A stretch of DNA of 64,000 nt from Acidothermus sp. (GCA_023512015.1 JAIMAI010000008.1:1-64000), one strand, 5' to 3'. Positions 1 to 10,100 are shown, numbered from the stretch's first letter. Numbers and translations are program-made. Notes: generated by a model not told the origin, from the sequence alone.

Positions 1-119
1 TTTTTTTTATTTTTTGGCTGCCCCTGTTTATATTTATTTCTTGGTGGGGGGGGGTGTTTTTTTTTTTTTTTTTTTTGGGTTGGGGGGGGGGGGGCCGCCC
101 CAACCACCTCGACGCGCAT
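1..119. other. Homopolymer-rich contig end, probable artefact
   Basis: Runs of T (1-8, 57-76) and G (46-54, 81-94) in DNA that is otherwise evenly GC-rich look like low-quality read or assembly ends rather than genome. The gene expected after mraZ on the minus strand is rsmH. A minus-strand ATG at 119 with AGGGGA five bases upstream could be its start, but the reading runs straight into the homopolymer, so no gene is annotated. Bases 120-214 hold nothing else I recognise. Confidence 0.6.
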
Positions 120-214
120 CGACGTCCCCTGCCGCGCTGCGGGTCGAACCCGGTCACCTGGCGCCGGGGAAGATGCGCCAGGGGACACGCGGCCGGAGGC
201 GCCGGGGCACGCCA

Positions 215-646
215 TCACAGGACTCCGGGAAGAACCTCGTCGCTCAAGGCGGCGAAAGCTGGTTCCTGCTCGGCCAAGTACCGCTGCCACGCTTCGGCGT
301 CCCAGATCTCCACGCGGGTATTGGCGCCGATGACCGCGCAGTCGCGGGTGAGTCCCGCGTATTCCCGCAGGGCGGGCGGAATGGTGAGCCGCCCCTGTTT
401 GTCCGGGACCTCGTCGGAGGCACTGGCGAAGAAGACCCGCGAGTAGTCGCGCACGTTCTTGGCGCCGACGGGGGTGTGCCGCAACGCTTCGGTGATCCGC
501 GCGAACTCGGCGGTTGGGAAGACGTACAGACAGCGCTCCTGCCCCTTCGTGATCACTAAGCCGTCTGCCAACTCCTCGCGGAACTTGGCGGGCAGGAAGA
601 GACGGCCCTTGTCGTCCAGCCGCGGAAAGTGAGTGCCGAGGAACAC
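215..646 (-). CDS. mraZ: Transcriptional regulator MraZ
   Basis: MraZ is a DNA-binding repressor of the division and cell-wall (dcw) cluster that it heads. The 143-residue product opens with [20 protein letters not shown], the hallmark first SpoVT/AbrB-like half. A second half, [20 protein letters not shown], repeats the fold. The length fits the family. The reading frame stays open to 841, but the GTG at 646 is chosen because GGAGG lies five bases upstream and the family motif starts there. Its MraZ box lies just upstream. The rest of the dcw operon would lie beyond the left window edge. Confidence 0.95.
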   Translation of the reverse strand: MFLGTHFPRLDDKGRLFLPAKFREELADGLVITKGQERCLYVFPTAEFARITEALRHTPVGAKNVRDYSRVFFASASDEVPDKQGRLTIPPALREYAGLTRDCAVIGANTRVEIWDAEAWQRYLAEQEPAFAALSDEVLPGVL

Positions 647-683
647 GATCACCTCCGCAGCGGGCCGCCGTCCTACCCTTTGC

Positions 684-719
684 CTCCATTGCGCGCCACT
701 GTACTCCACTTCGCTCCAC
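684..719 (-). promoter_or_regulatory. MraZ box: four direct repeats with 10-bp period
   Basis: Read on the minus strand, four hexamers follow each other with exact 4-base spacers: GTGGAG (714-719), GTGGAG (704-709), GTGGCG (694-699) and ATGGAG (684-689). GTGG(A/T)G repeats with 4-base spacing are the known MraZ operator. The array lies about 40 bases upstream of the mraZ start, so it is the autoregulatory site. Two repeats are perfect and two carry one change each. Confidence 0.9.
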
Positions 720-894
720 TTGAGAAGCTCTCGACGCGCGCGCCGCGTCCCGCTGCTCCCGCGCGCTGAACCGCGACCCTCTGGGCGACGTCGAGAGCGG
801 CAGTACGAAGGGGTCCTGAGAGGGCGGCGGACCTGACACACTCGAAGACACGGCCCGGGTCCACGGCGCCGGAGGCTGGGGCGAGGAGGAGTGA

Positions 895-1893
895 GTGGCT
901 GGGTTCCCGGGTAGTGAGAACGCCGACCTGCGGCACGTGGCGAAAACCGGTCGGTTGATCTGCGAGGCGGTCGAACGCGTCATCGATGGGAAATCCGACG
1001 TCGTTCGACTGGCGGTGACCGTCTTGCTCTCCGAAGGTCACATCCTCATCGAGGACGTCCCCGGGGTGGGCAAGACGATGCTGGCCAAAGCCTTGGCCCG
1101 TGCCATCGACTGCTCGGTACGCCGCATCCAATTCACCCCTGATTTGTTGCCCAGCGACATCACCGGAGTTTCCGTCTACAATCAGGAGACCCGCGAATTC
1201 GAATTCAAGCCGGGGCCGATTTTCGCGAATATCGTGGTCGGCGATGAAATAAATCGGGCCTCACCGAAAACCCAGTCGGCGCTCCTGGAAAGCATGGAGG
1301 AACGTCAAGCCACGGTCGACGGCCGCACCTACCGGCTCGCCACGCCGTTCATGGTGATCGCAACCCAGAATCCGGTCGAAATGGAAGGCACGTATCCCCT
1401 TCCGGAGGCACAACGGGACCGATTCGCCGTCCGGCTCGCCATGGGATATCCCTCACCGGCCGCCGAGCAACAAATGCTCGATACCCACGCGAGCCGAAAT
1501 CCCTTGGACGACCTCGAACCGGTCACCGATGCGGGTGCGGTGGCCAAGGCTATCGAAGCAGTCCGCTCCGTCCACGTGGCCGCAGACGTCCAGCGCTACG
1601 CCATCGACCTCGTCACTGCGACGCGGCGGTCTCCCGAGCTGCGGCTCGGTGCTTCCCCGAGAGCCACCCTCCAACTCATCAAGACGGCGCGGGCGGCCGC
1701 GGCCTTGGACGACCGCGACTACGTCCTTCCCGACGACGTCCGCGACCTCGCCGTCCCGGTGCTCGCCCACAGACTCCTCCTCGCCCCGGAAGCACACGTA
1801 GCACGCCGCACCGCCGTCGACATCCTCGCCGACCTGCTCCGTACGGTGCCGGTTCCGGCGCCGTCGGTGCCCCCCTGGGGGGCGATGCGCTGA
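895..1893 (+). CDS. MoxR-family AAA+ ATPase
   Basis: A 332-residue AAA+ ATPase of the MoxR class, thought to act as a chaperone for maturation of metal- or MIDAS-containing proteins, usually next to DUF58 genes. Walker A is GVGKTM near residue 62, Walker B is [11 protein letters not shown], and sensor 1 lies in the [11 protein letters not shown] segment. The GTG start at 895 has GAGGAGG about seven bases upstream. Its TGA overlaps the ATG of the DUF58 gene (TGATG at 1891), which shows translational coupling. It diverges from mraZ. Confidence 0.93.
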   Translation: MAGFPGSENADLRHVAKTGRLICEAVERVIDGKSDVVRLAVTVLLSEGHILIEDVPGVGKTMLAKALARAIDCSVRRIQFTPDLLPSDITGVSVYNQETREFEFKPGPIFANIVVGDEINRASPKTQSALLESMEERQATVDGRTYRLATPFMVIATQNPVEMEGTYPLPEAQRDRFAVRLAMGYPSPAAEQQMLDTHASRNPLDDLEPVTDAGAVAKAIEAVRSVHVAADVQRYAIDLVTATRRSPELRLGASPRATLQLIKTARAAAALDDRDYVLPDDVRDLAVPVLAHRLLLAPEAHVARRTAVDILADLLRTVPVPAPSVPPWGAMR

Positions 1894-3173
1894 TGCGGGC
1901 CGCGCTCGCCGGGCTCACCACGCGGGGAAGATCGTTCCTCGCGGCCGGTGTCGCTGCGAGCCTGTCCGGTCTCGTTCTCGGCGAACGAGACCTGCTGCGG
2001 GTGGGGATACTCCTGCTCGCCCTTCCGCTCGTCGCCGCCGCCGTGATCTCGCGGGCCCGTTATCGGCTGGCGTGCTCACGCCGAATCGACCCCCCGCGGG
2101 TTCCGGTCGGTGAGCCCGCTCGGGTGGTGCTCCGGATCGACAACCTCTCCCGACTGCGCAGCAGCGTCTTGCTCGCCGAAGACCGCCTCCCCTACAGCCT
2201 GGGAGGTCGCCCACGGTTCGTGATCGGCAAGATCGAGCCGAGCGGGGTACGGGAGATTCGCTATCCGGTGCGGGCCGAAACCCGCGGGCGCTACACCGTC
2301 GGACCGCTTACCCTCCGCTTCACCGACGTCTTCGGACTGGTGGAGACCACCCGTTCCTTCCGCTCGACCTCGACCATCGTGGTCACCCCGCGCGTCCACG
2401 AGCTCCCGAGCCTGCGCAGCGGGATCGGGCGTTCCGGGAGTAACGACGGTGAGGCGCGGCTGCTCGCCACCAGCGGCGAGGACGACGTCACCCCCCGCGA
2501 GTACCGGCACGGGGATGACCTCCGCCGCGTGCACTGGCGGCTCACCGCCCGGCACGGCGAGCTCATGGTGCGCCGCGAGGAGCAACCGTGGCACCGGCAC
2601 GCAATCGTCGTCCTCGACCGGCGGAACAAACGCCACCGCGGCGACGGCCCCGCCTCCTCTTTCGAATGGGCGGTCAGCGCTACCGCGTCGATCGGCGTTC
2701 GCCTGCTGCGCGACGGTTACCGCCTGCAGTTGACCGACTCGGCAGGCACCCTCCTCGCCCCCCATCACGCCTCGGCGTCGGCGGAGATGGAACTCCTCGA
2801 CGCCCTCGCCGCGGTCACGCTCGGGGACGACGACCCGCTGCGGGATGTCGTGACGCGATCGAGGCAGGACGGTGGGTTCGGCCTCGTGGTCGCCGTCCTC
2901 GGGGAACTGACCCGAGCGGACGTCGACGCGCTCGCCACGCTGCGCCGACGCGCCCCGAGCTGCTTGGCCATCGTGCTCGACGTACGCACCTGGAGTCCTC
3001 TCGCCCCGGCCGGTACGGCTGCCCTCCCCGCCGCGCAAGCCGCCAGCCTCCTCCAGGCCAGTGGGTGGCAGGCGACGGTGGCGGACGCCCACCGCGGCGT
3101 GGCCGCCGCGTGGCGGGGTCTGCGCCTCGGCGGTGACCGGTGGAGACCCACTGTGGAGGCCGGACGCCCATGA
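1893..3173 (+). CDS. DUF58 membrane protein
   Basis: A 426-residue protein with two N-terminal membrane segments (about 10-60), a beta-rich middle, and the DUF58 signature YRHGDDLRRVHWRLTARHGE around residue 205. DUF58 proteins are partners of MoxR ATPases, and the three-gene set MoxR-DUF58-transglutaminase is common in actinobacteria. The precise role is unknown. The gene overlaps moxR by one base and the transglutaminase gene by four (ATGA at 3170), so the three are co-translated. Confidence 0.9.
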   Translation: MRAALAGLTTRGRSFLAAGVAASLSGLVLGERDLLRVGILLLALPLVAAAVISRARYRLACSRRIDPPRVPVGEPARVVLRIDNLSRLRSSVLLAEDRLPYSLGGRPRFVIGKIEPSGVREIRYPVRAETRGRYTVGPLTLRFTDVFGLVETTRSFRSTSTIVVTPRVHELPSLRSGIGRSGSNDGEARLLATSGEDDVTPREYRHGDDLRRVHWRLTARHGELMVRREEQPWHRHAIVVLDRRNKRHRGDGPASSFEWAVSATASIGVRLLRDGYRLQLTDSAGTLLAPHHASASAEMELLDALAAVTLGDDDPLRDVVTRSRQDGGFGLVVAVLGELTRADVDALATLRRRAPSCLAIVLDVRTWSPLAPAGTAALPAAQAASLLQASGWQATVADAHRGVAAAWRGLRLGGDRWRPTVEAGRP

Positions 3174-5458
3174 ACCACCAGCTGCGGACGAGTGCGGCCG
3201 CGGCGGCCGCCACGTTCCTCGGGGCCCTCGCTCTCGCGCCGCTCTTCGTCGGGTTCCGATGGCTCGGCCCGGTCGTCGTGGTTATCGTCTGCGTCGCGGG
3301 GGCGTCGCTGCTCATCCGCTCGATTCCGGGGGTGGCCGGCGCTGCCCCCCTCGCCGCAGCAGCCGGTTATCTTTGCGCCCTCACCGCGCTCTACGCACCC
3401 TCGCAAGCGATCGCGGGTTTCCTTCCCGGACCGGCCGCGGTGCACGCCCTCGGGACCACGTTGAGCAGCGGGTTCACCGACACCACCGAGATGAGTGCAC
3501 CGGTCTCGCCGACTACCGGCATCAGTTTGATCACAACGGGGGGCATCGGCCTCGTTGCCGTGATCATCGACATTCTCGCCACCACCTTGCGCAGGCCGGC
3601 GCTGGCCGGCCTCCCCCTCCTGGCGGTCTTCACCGTTCCCGCCGCCGTCCTCACCAAAGGTGTCGGCTGGGTACCGTTCGTCTTCGCCGCCGCCGGCTAC
3701 CTGCTCCTGCTCGTCGTCGAGGGACGGGAACGCCTCGCCGGGTGGGGTCGCTCGGTGGTCGGTTCGGCAGCACGGCGATGGGGGGCAGCCGGCTCGGTCG
3801 GTCGGCAGATCGCCCGCTCGGGGCGAGGGATTGCTGCGATGGCGATCACGATTGCCGTGGTGGTACCGCTCGCGATCCCGGGGCTGCATGCGGGATGGTT
3901 CGGCACCCATCACACCGGCAACGCCGGAGTCGAGCCCGGGGGGCACGGCGCTACGATCCAGCCGTTCGTCACGCTGCGCCGCGACCTGACGCGCTCTACG
4001 CCGATCCCAGAATTCACCTACACCTCGACCGGCGAACCCGGCTATTTCCGCATGCTCACCTTGGACGAATTCGACGGGACGACGTGGCGGGCCACCGGAC
4101 TTGCATCCGGGGACGACATCTCGGCACGAGAACTTCGTAGCGGCACGGGCGGACGCGAGGTCGTGACGACGGTAACGGTGAGCGGCCTACGCGAGGCATT
4201 CCTCCCGGTACCTCAGGTTCCGGTAGCGGTCGATGTCGACGGGCCGTGGAAATTCAACACGACCACACAAGTGTTTTACAACCCGCAGGGAGTAACGCGC
4301 GCAGACCAGCGCTACACGGTGGTCAGCCGACCGCTGACGCCGTCTGCGACCGAGTTGGCAGAGGTATCCGCAGCGGTCGACCCGTCGGTCGCCACCTACC
4401 TGCAGTACCCGTCGAGCATCCCGCAGAACATCAAGCAGCTCGCGGACCAAATCGTCGCCGGCGCACGCACCCCGTACCAGAAAGCAATCGCTTTGCAGAA
4501 TTGGTTCCTCGCCAATTTCACCTACGATCTCGATGCCAAATCCGGCAGTTCGACGAATGCGTTGGAATCGTTCCTGCGCGATCGCACCGGATACTGTGAA
4601 CAATTCGCCGCGACGATGGCCCTGATGGCGCGCATGGAAGGCATCCCGTCGCGGGTGGACATCGGCTTCACCCCGGGAACCCAGATTCCCGGGACGAACC
4701 GCTATCTGGTTACCACCGCCGACGCACATGCATGGCCCGAGTTGTATTTCAGTGGAATCGGGTGGCTCCGCTTCGAGCCCACCCCGCGCGGCGACGGGCA
4801 GGCCACCGTTCCTCCCTACGGAGCCGGGGGCACCGTCCCCTCCGCGACCCTGCCCCCGACACCGGGCGCCAGCGCGCCGCAAGTCGGGAACATCCCGTCG
4901 GTTGCTCCCGGTGGAGCCGCCGCGCCCAACGCAGGTACTCAGTCGGGGGGCGAGGGCCTCTCCCTCCCGCATATCCCGCTCCCGCTCGTCGGTCTCGTAG
5001 GTCTGATCGTGCTCGCCGTCCTGTGTGGGCCCGCGGCCCGGTGGTGGGTACGGCAACGGCGTTGGTCTGCTGCGGACGACGTCGCGGCCCGCGTGCACGC
5101 CGCTTGGGCCGAGCTCGGGGACGACCTGCGGGATCTGGGGTTGGACTGGTCCGGGGAGACCGACACCCCGAGGCGAGCTGCCACCGCCTTGGCGGCCAGC
5201 ACCCACCTACGGTTTCAAGAAGACGCGCGGGAAGCCCTACTCCGCCTCGCCCGGGCAGAAGAAATCGCCCGATACGCTGGGCCACTCGCCGCACAGCGAC
5301 TCAGCGACACCCACGCCGAGCGAGATCACAACATCGTGCGACAAGCATTACGTGAGGCGGTTCCTCGTGGGCGAAGGATTCGGGCCCTGCTATTGCCCGC
5401 ATCGATTGCCCAAGGTTTGCGTACTCGTCGCGCCGGTAGACGGGCCACGATTCCGTAG
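3170..5458 (+). CDS. Membrane-bound transglutaminase-like protein (DUF3488/DUF4129 type)
   Basis: A 762-residue protein with about six N-terminal membrane helices, then an extracytoplasmic transglutaminase-like cysteine-protease fold. The triad is visible: Cys in RTGYCEQFAATMALMARM, His in ADAHAWPELYF, and Asp-region FEPTPRGD. A Pro/Thr/Ala-rich stretch, one more membrane helix (about residue 610) and a cytoplasmic DUF4129-like tail follow. The ATG at 3170 overlaps the DUF58 stop. Family knowledge supports a peptide-bond or crosslink enzyme at the cell surface; the substrate is unknown. Confidence 0.88.
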   Translation: MNHQLRTSAAAAAATFLGALALAPLFVGFRWLGPVVVVIVCVAGASLLIRSIPGVAGAAPLAAAAGYLCALTALYAPSQAIAGFLPGPAAVHALGTTLSSGFTDTTEMSAPVSPTTGISLITTGGIGLVAVIIDILATTLRRPALAGLPLLAVFTVPAAVLTKGVGWVPFVFAAAGYLLLLVVEGRERLAGWGRSVVGSAARRWGAAGSVGRQIARSGRGIAAMAITIAVVVPLAIPGLHAGWFGTHHTGNAGVEPGGHGATIQPFVTLRRDLTRSTPIPEFTYTSTGEPGYFRMLTLDEFDGTTWRATGLASGDDISARELRSGTGGREVVTTVTVSGLREAFLPVPQVPVAVDVDGPWKFNTTTQVFYNPQGVTRADQRYTVVSRPLTPSATELAEVSAAVDPSVATYLQYPSSIPQNIKQLADQIVAGARTPYQKAIALQNWFLANFTYDLDAKSGSSTNALESFLRDRTGYCEQFAATMALMARMEGIPSRVDIGFTPGTQIPGTNRYLVTTADAHAWPELYFSGIGWLRFEPTPRGDGQATVPPYGAGGTVPSATLPPTPGASAPQVGNIPSVAPGGAAAPNAGTQSGGEGLSLPHIPLPLVGLVGLIVLAVLCGPAARWWVRQRRWSAADDVAARVHAAWAELGDDLRDLGLDWSGETDTPRRAATALAASTHLRFQEDAREALLRLARAEEIARYAGPLAAQRLSDTHAERDHNIVRQALREAVPRGRRIRALLLPASIAQGLRTRRAGRRATIP

Positions 5459-5520
5459 CCGTTGCCGCTTCGAGTCGGTGTGATTCGGCGGTCGGTCGAG
5501 TGCTCGCCGGATGTCGAGGA

Positions 5521-5880
5521 TCAGCCAGGATTTTCCCGGCGTCGATCCCAGCGTTCCTCCATGCGGTGCAGGAAACGACGGCGTGGCGGCTTCGGCCGCC
5601 CAACGCCCCGAGCACGGCGACGCCAGATCGCCCCGGCGTAGAGGAGTGCCCCGATTGCCACCAGGATCCCGAGAACCGCAATCTCGTACTGGCGGATCAG
5701 GATTCCGACCGGGACGAGCAAGGCTCCCAAGATACCCGCAATCGCCGAACGGAGAAGGCGACGGCGGCGATAGATCCGTGGGTCGATGGACCGGACCGTT
5801 GCGGCAAATTTGGGATCGTCTGCCGACAACGTGCGTTCGATCTCTTCGAGCACACGCTGCTCATGCTCTGAGAGCGGCAC
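5521..5880 (-). CDS. DUF3040 small membrane protein
   Basis: A 119-residue actinobacterial DUF3040 protein. It starts PLSEHEQRVLEEIERTLSAD, the family opening. Two adjacent membrane helices (about residues 40-85) and a strongly basic tail follow. GTG at 5880 is preferred because GGAGGG lies four bases upstream and the family motif begins there; an in-frame ATG at 5904 is the alternative. Function is unknown. It is convergent with the transglutaminase gene and downstream of the HEPN gene on the same strand. Confidence 0.85.
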   Translation of the reverse strand: MPLSEHEQRVLEEIERTLSADDPKFAATVRSIDPRIYRRRRLLRSAIAGILGALLVPVGILIRQYEIAVLGILVAIGALLYAGAIWRRRARGVGRPKPPRRRFLHRMEERWDRRRENPG

Positions 5881-5904
5881 GGTGCCCTCCCGCGACCATC
5901 CCAC

Positions 5905-6290
5905 TGCGCGCCACGATGCGCGTAGTCGGTGATACCAATATCTCGACGGTTTTATTCACGTGTGCGGCATTCGATCGACCGAGATCTCCTCGGATCGTCG
6001 CGGCGCTTGCTTTCAGGATACGAGCGCACGACGCAGAGCGGTAGGAGAAGCACCAGGTCAGATCGACGAACGTTGGCCTGCTGTCGTGCGGAACCATCGC
6101 TCCTCCCTGCCCGCGCGCTGCCCGAGCGACTCCGGAACGTCGACACTTCTGAGATCGACGGACGGGGAGGATACCTGAGACGGACGGGGACGGTACCCGA
6201 GCAGAGCCAAAGGAGCGAAAGGCGGAAGGGTGGCGAAGACGAGAGAGCTCAAGGGCGGGAGAGCCCAAGCGAGGTGGGCGATGGCGTGGA
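5905..6290. other. 386-bp stretch without a confident gene
   Basis: This lies between the DUF3040 and HEPN genes, both on the minus strand. The only candidate is a minus-strand frame of 78 codons (6294-6058) whose GTG overlaps the HEPN stop (GTGA) and whose first 33 residues are hydrophobic. It is treated as a finding rather than a gene. I see no tRNA, clear terminator or repeat apart from two nearby copies of CCCCGTCCGTC on the minus strand (about 6155-6185). Confidence 0.4.
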
Positions 6291-6803
6291 TCACGCTGCC
6301 GACGAGCGTGGGTTCGCCGGTGCCGGCTCCGCTCGGTTGATTTCCCGTTGGACGACGGTGAGGAAGAGTTCGGCGTCGCGTAGGAGATCATCGGCTTCGC
6401 GCGTGGTCACCACCGATGGGAGACCTGCTTCTGCCGCCGCGCGTTTGGGAGCACCTGCGGAGAAATATGCCGCCCACTCCGATAGGTGAGGGGCAACTCG
6501 ACTCAACAGCACCCAGACATTGCGAGATCCTCGGCCGCGTCGAGAACCCATCGCGTCCGGTCGTGCCCGAACGGCCAGGACGGCGGCGGCTGCACGCAGC
6601 GCGGCCAGGTGTGCCGCGGCATAGCGGTAAGCAGGGTTGGTACTTCCCGAAGCTTCTACGATTCCGGCGGAAGCAAGCCGGAGCAGATGACGGGCCTGTC
6701 GCAGCGACGCCGAGAGTCCGGTCGGGGAAGGTGCAGCAGAAGAACGGTCGCAATCGAGAACGGGAAGGGGCGCTGCGGCGGGCGACGGATGCGACGGAGA
6801 CAT
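6291..6803 (-). CDS. SAV_6107-family HEPN protein under LexA control
   Basis: A 170-residue mostly helical protein of the actinobacterial SAV_6107 HEPN family. HEPN domains are often RNases or nucleotide-binding partners. The canonical HEPN R-hydrophobic-x3-H motif is present as RYAAAH (Arg60, His65), followed by LAALRAAAAVLAVRARP. The ATG has GGGAGGA about four bases upstream. A perfect LexA box lies inside the spacer of a promoter about 90 bases upstream, which predicts SOS induction. It sits directly downstream of the mutasome operon. Catalytic activity is inference from the motif. Confidence 0.85.
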   Translation of the reverse strand: MSPSHPSPAAAPLPVLDCDRSSAAPSPTGLSASLRQARHLLRLASAGIVEASGSTNPAYRYAAAHLAALRAAAAVLAVRARPDAMGSRRGRGSRNVWVLLSRVAPHLSEWAAYFSAGAPKRAAAEAGLPSVVTTREADDLLRDAELFLTVVQREINRAEPAPANPRSSAA

Positions 6804-6843
6804 GGTTCCTCCCGACTGTCGATGCCCTTCGGGCGGGGAGCTG

Positions 6844-6888
6844 CTTCGCCTGGGAGGCGGCGGGTCGAGGACCGCCCCCCAGGCGAAG
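6844..6888. repeat. Inverted repeat in the HEPN gene leader
   Basis: CTTCGCCTGGG (6844-6854) pairs with CCCAGGCGAAG (6878-6888), and the stem extends inward through GCGG/CCGC with mismatches. It lies between the predicted HEPN promoter -10 (6887-6892) and the start codon at 6803, so most of it would be in the mRNA leader. No U run follows on either strand, so it does not look like an intrinsic terminator. Confidence 0.55.
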
Positions 6889-6915
6889 ATTCGAACGTAT
6901 GTTCGATAAAGCCAA
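6887..6915 (-). promoter_or_regulatory. HEPN promoter with LexA (SOS) box in the spacer
   Basis: Minus strand: -35 TTGGCT (6910-6915), 17-base spacer, -10 GAATCT (6887-6892). Within the spacer and flanks sits the perfect palindrome TCGAACGTATGTTCGA (6891-6906), the actinobacterial LexA consensus GAAC-N4-GTTC. LexA bound here would cover the spacer and block transcription. The arrangement is the same as at imuA'. Confidence 0.85.
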
Positions 6916-7122
6916 GATAGTGGGCTCCGGTGAGGAAGTCAAGCCACGATCGGCGCTCCTTGAGGTGTCGGCTCGGGTTCCGGCAATTTGGGTTTCGGCG
7001 GCTCAGTTGCAGCGGCTCGGGGCGATCGGCTTGGGTTCGGCAGTTCGGGCGGCCGGTTCGGGTTCCGACGGTTTGAACCGGGTATTTCGCGGAAAGCGTG
7101 GGCTAAGATCATCCGATCGGTC
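6916..7122. other. Intergenic region downstream of dnaE2
   Basis: About 200 bases between the end of dnaE2 and the HEPN promoter. It holds several imperfect copies of GGTTCGG / GGGTTCCGG-like words (about 6975-7085), a low-complexity stretch that would read as Pro-rich on the minus strand. I see no gene or terminator. Confidence 0.4.
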
Positions 7123-10100
7123 TCAGCGGAAATCCCGAGAAGCGCGGCGGATCCCCAGGGGAAGCGGGGCAAGCTTTTCGGCAATCACATTGACCACACC
7201 GTCGGCCCGCTCCAGCCGTCCTCGGACGATCAGCGCAGGTGCCGTTCGCGCAATCCGTCGGTAACGGACCCAGACCCCGATCGAACAGATCACGTTGACC
7301 ATCCCGGTCTCGTCCTCGAGGTTCAGGAACGTCGTTCCCCGGGCCGTCGCCGGACGCTGCCAGTGAGTGACCACTCCCCCCACGAGGACTCGAGAATTAG
7401 AGCGCGTCCGGCGCAGCTCTGCGGCGGGAATCACCCCCATCGCGGTCAGTCGATCCCTGAGGTGAACCGTCGGATAGACCTCGGGGGTGATCCCAGTGGC
7501 TCGCAGATCGGCGAGGGTCGTCTCGACCTCGTCCATCGCAGGAAGCTGCGGGGGATTCTCTCCCACCACCACTCCGGCCAACCGATCCGGACCTCCGGCT
7601 GCCACAGCACCCGCGACCCATACCGCTTCCCGCCGGGACAGACCGAAGCAGCCACACGCCCCCGCTTCGGCGAGCGCCTCCATCTGGGCCGCAGTGAGGC
7701 CGCAGCGTGCCGCGAGATCGGCCATGTCGCGGTACGGACGATTCGCCGCGATCCGTTGAGCGACTTCGGCACCGATACCCTTCACCGAGACCAATCCCAG
7801 CCGCACCGCCCACCGGTGCGAACCTTCCTCCACTGGTTCCAGCGTCGCCTTCGCGGCACTCGCGTTCACACACGGACGACGCACGACCACCCCGTGTCGA
7901 CGAGCGTCGGCCACTACCGACTGAGGGGAATAAAAACCTAAAGGCGCCGCATTCAACAATGCCGCACAGAACGCCGCCGGATAATACTTCTTCAGCCACG
8001 CACTGGCATACACCAAGTATGCGAAGCTGATGGCGTGGCTCTCGGGGAAACCAAAATGAGCGAAAGCTTGCAATTTCTCGTAGATTTCGTCTGCGACCGC
8101 TCCGGTGATACCGCGGGCGGCCATTCCGGCGTAGAGCTTGGCCTTCAACCGCTCCATCCGCTCAACCGAACGTTTGGCGCTCATCGCCTGCCGGAGTTGG
8201 TCTGCTTCGGCGGGGCTGAGACCGGCCACGTCGATGGCCATCTGCATGATCTGCTCCTGGAAGAGCGGGACCCCGTAGGTCCGCTCCAAGGAATGACGCA
8301 GCAGCGGATGGGCATACCGTACCGGTTCGCTTCCATTGCGGCGCCTGATGAACGGATGCACCGATCCGCCCTGGATCGGACCGGGACGGATGATGGCAAC
8401 CTGAGTGACCAGGTCGTAGAAATTCCGCGGACGCACCCGAGGAAGAGTTGCCATCTGTGCCCGGCTCTCCACCTGGAAGACACCGACCGAATCTGCCTCG
8501 GACAGCATCTCGTACACCCCCGGGTCCTCCGGAGGAATCGTTTCCAAGGAAAGCCGACGCCCGTGATACTTCTCGATCAAGTCGAAGCAGCCGTGCAACG
8601 CAGAAAGCATTCCCAAACCGAGCAGGTCGAATTTCACCAGGCCGACTCGGGCACAATCGTCCTTGTCCCACTGCAGCACCGTCCGTCCCGCCATCCTCGC
8701 CCACTCCACCGGACACACCTCGGTCACCGGGCGATCGCAGATCACCATGCCTCCCGAATGGATCCCGAGATGTCGGGGAAATCCGAGGATGTGGTTGGCC
8801 AGGGTCACGACCTCATCGGGCAGGTCGTGGTCGGCGTCCGCTCCGGAAGGAACCGCACCGACCCGATCGATCTGCTTGGACCAGGCGTCCTGCTGACCGG
8901 GCGAATATCCAAGGGCTCGAGCCACGTCCCGGACGGCGGACCGCGACCGATACGTTATCACGTTGGCAACCTGCGCCGCGCGATCCCGACCGTACCGCTC
9001 GTAAACGTGCTGGATCACCTCTTCCCTCCGGTCGCTTTCGATGTCGAGATCGATGTCGGGAGGGCCGTCCCGTTCGGGGGTGAGGAACCGCTCGAAGAGC
9101 AACCGAAAAGCGATGGGGTCCGCTTTGGTGATGCCGAGAACGTAGCAGACCACGGAATTCGCCGCGGATCCGCGGCCCTGGCAGAGAATGTCACGAGCGC
9201 GGCAGAATTCCACGATTTCCCAGACGGTGAGGAAGTATCCGGGGAATCCCAACTGCTCGATGACGTCGAGCTCGTGACGAAGTTGCCGGTAGACCTCGGG
9301 TCTGGCCTGCGGGGAGCCGTAAAGACGCTGCGCTCCCCGCATCGCCAATTCCCGCAGATAACTCATCTCGGTGTAGCCCTCGGGCACCGGGAAATCGGGG
9401 AGCCGCGGGGCGATCAATCGTAGATCGAAGGCACACTCGCGGCCCAGCCGCGCCGCGTTGGCCACCGCCTGCGGATAACGACCGAATCGCGCGACCATCT
9501 CCGCCCCCGAACGCAGATGTCGCACCGGGGCGGGCGGTAGCCAACCCTCCATCCGGTCCAGACTCCGCCGCGCTCGCACCGCCGCCAACACCGCGGCGAT
9601 CCGTCCTTCTCCTGGGGTTGCATAGTGAGCGTTCGTGGTGGCCACCACCGGCAGACCTCGACGAGCGGCAGCCTCCGCCAGCGCGTCGTTGACCGTGGAA
9701 TCCAAAGGTTGCCCTTCGTCGGTGAGCTCCACCGCCACGTTGTCGCGCCCCATCAGGTCGACCAGATCGTCCAAAGCAGCACACACCCCCGGCAAGCCGT
9801 CCCTCACGAATCCCCGACGCACCCGACCTTTCCGGCATCCAGTGAGCACCAGCCAATGGCCTCCGTGCAGGCCGGCGATCCGTTCAAGGTCGTAATGCGG
9901 CCGACCTTTCTCCCCGCCTCGCAACTGAGCCTCACCGATGGTCGCGGCGAGCCGCCGGTATCCTTCGACGTCACGGGCGAGAACGAGCAGGTGTTCGCCG
10001 TCCGGGTCGGCGACTCCCGGGCGGGGTGCTTGCGCACCCACCGATAATTCGGCCCCGAAAACAGTACGAATTCCCCACTCCGCCGCGGCTTCGGCGAACC

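Noticed and set aside
137-160. Possible tRNA T-arm (GGGTCGAACCCGG)
   Set aside because: It lacks the invariant TTC of the T-loop, and no acceptor, D or anticodon stem can be folded around it.
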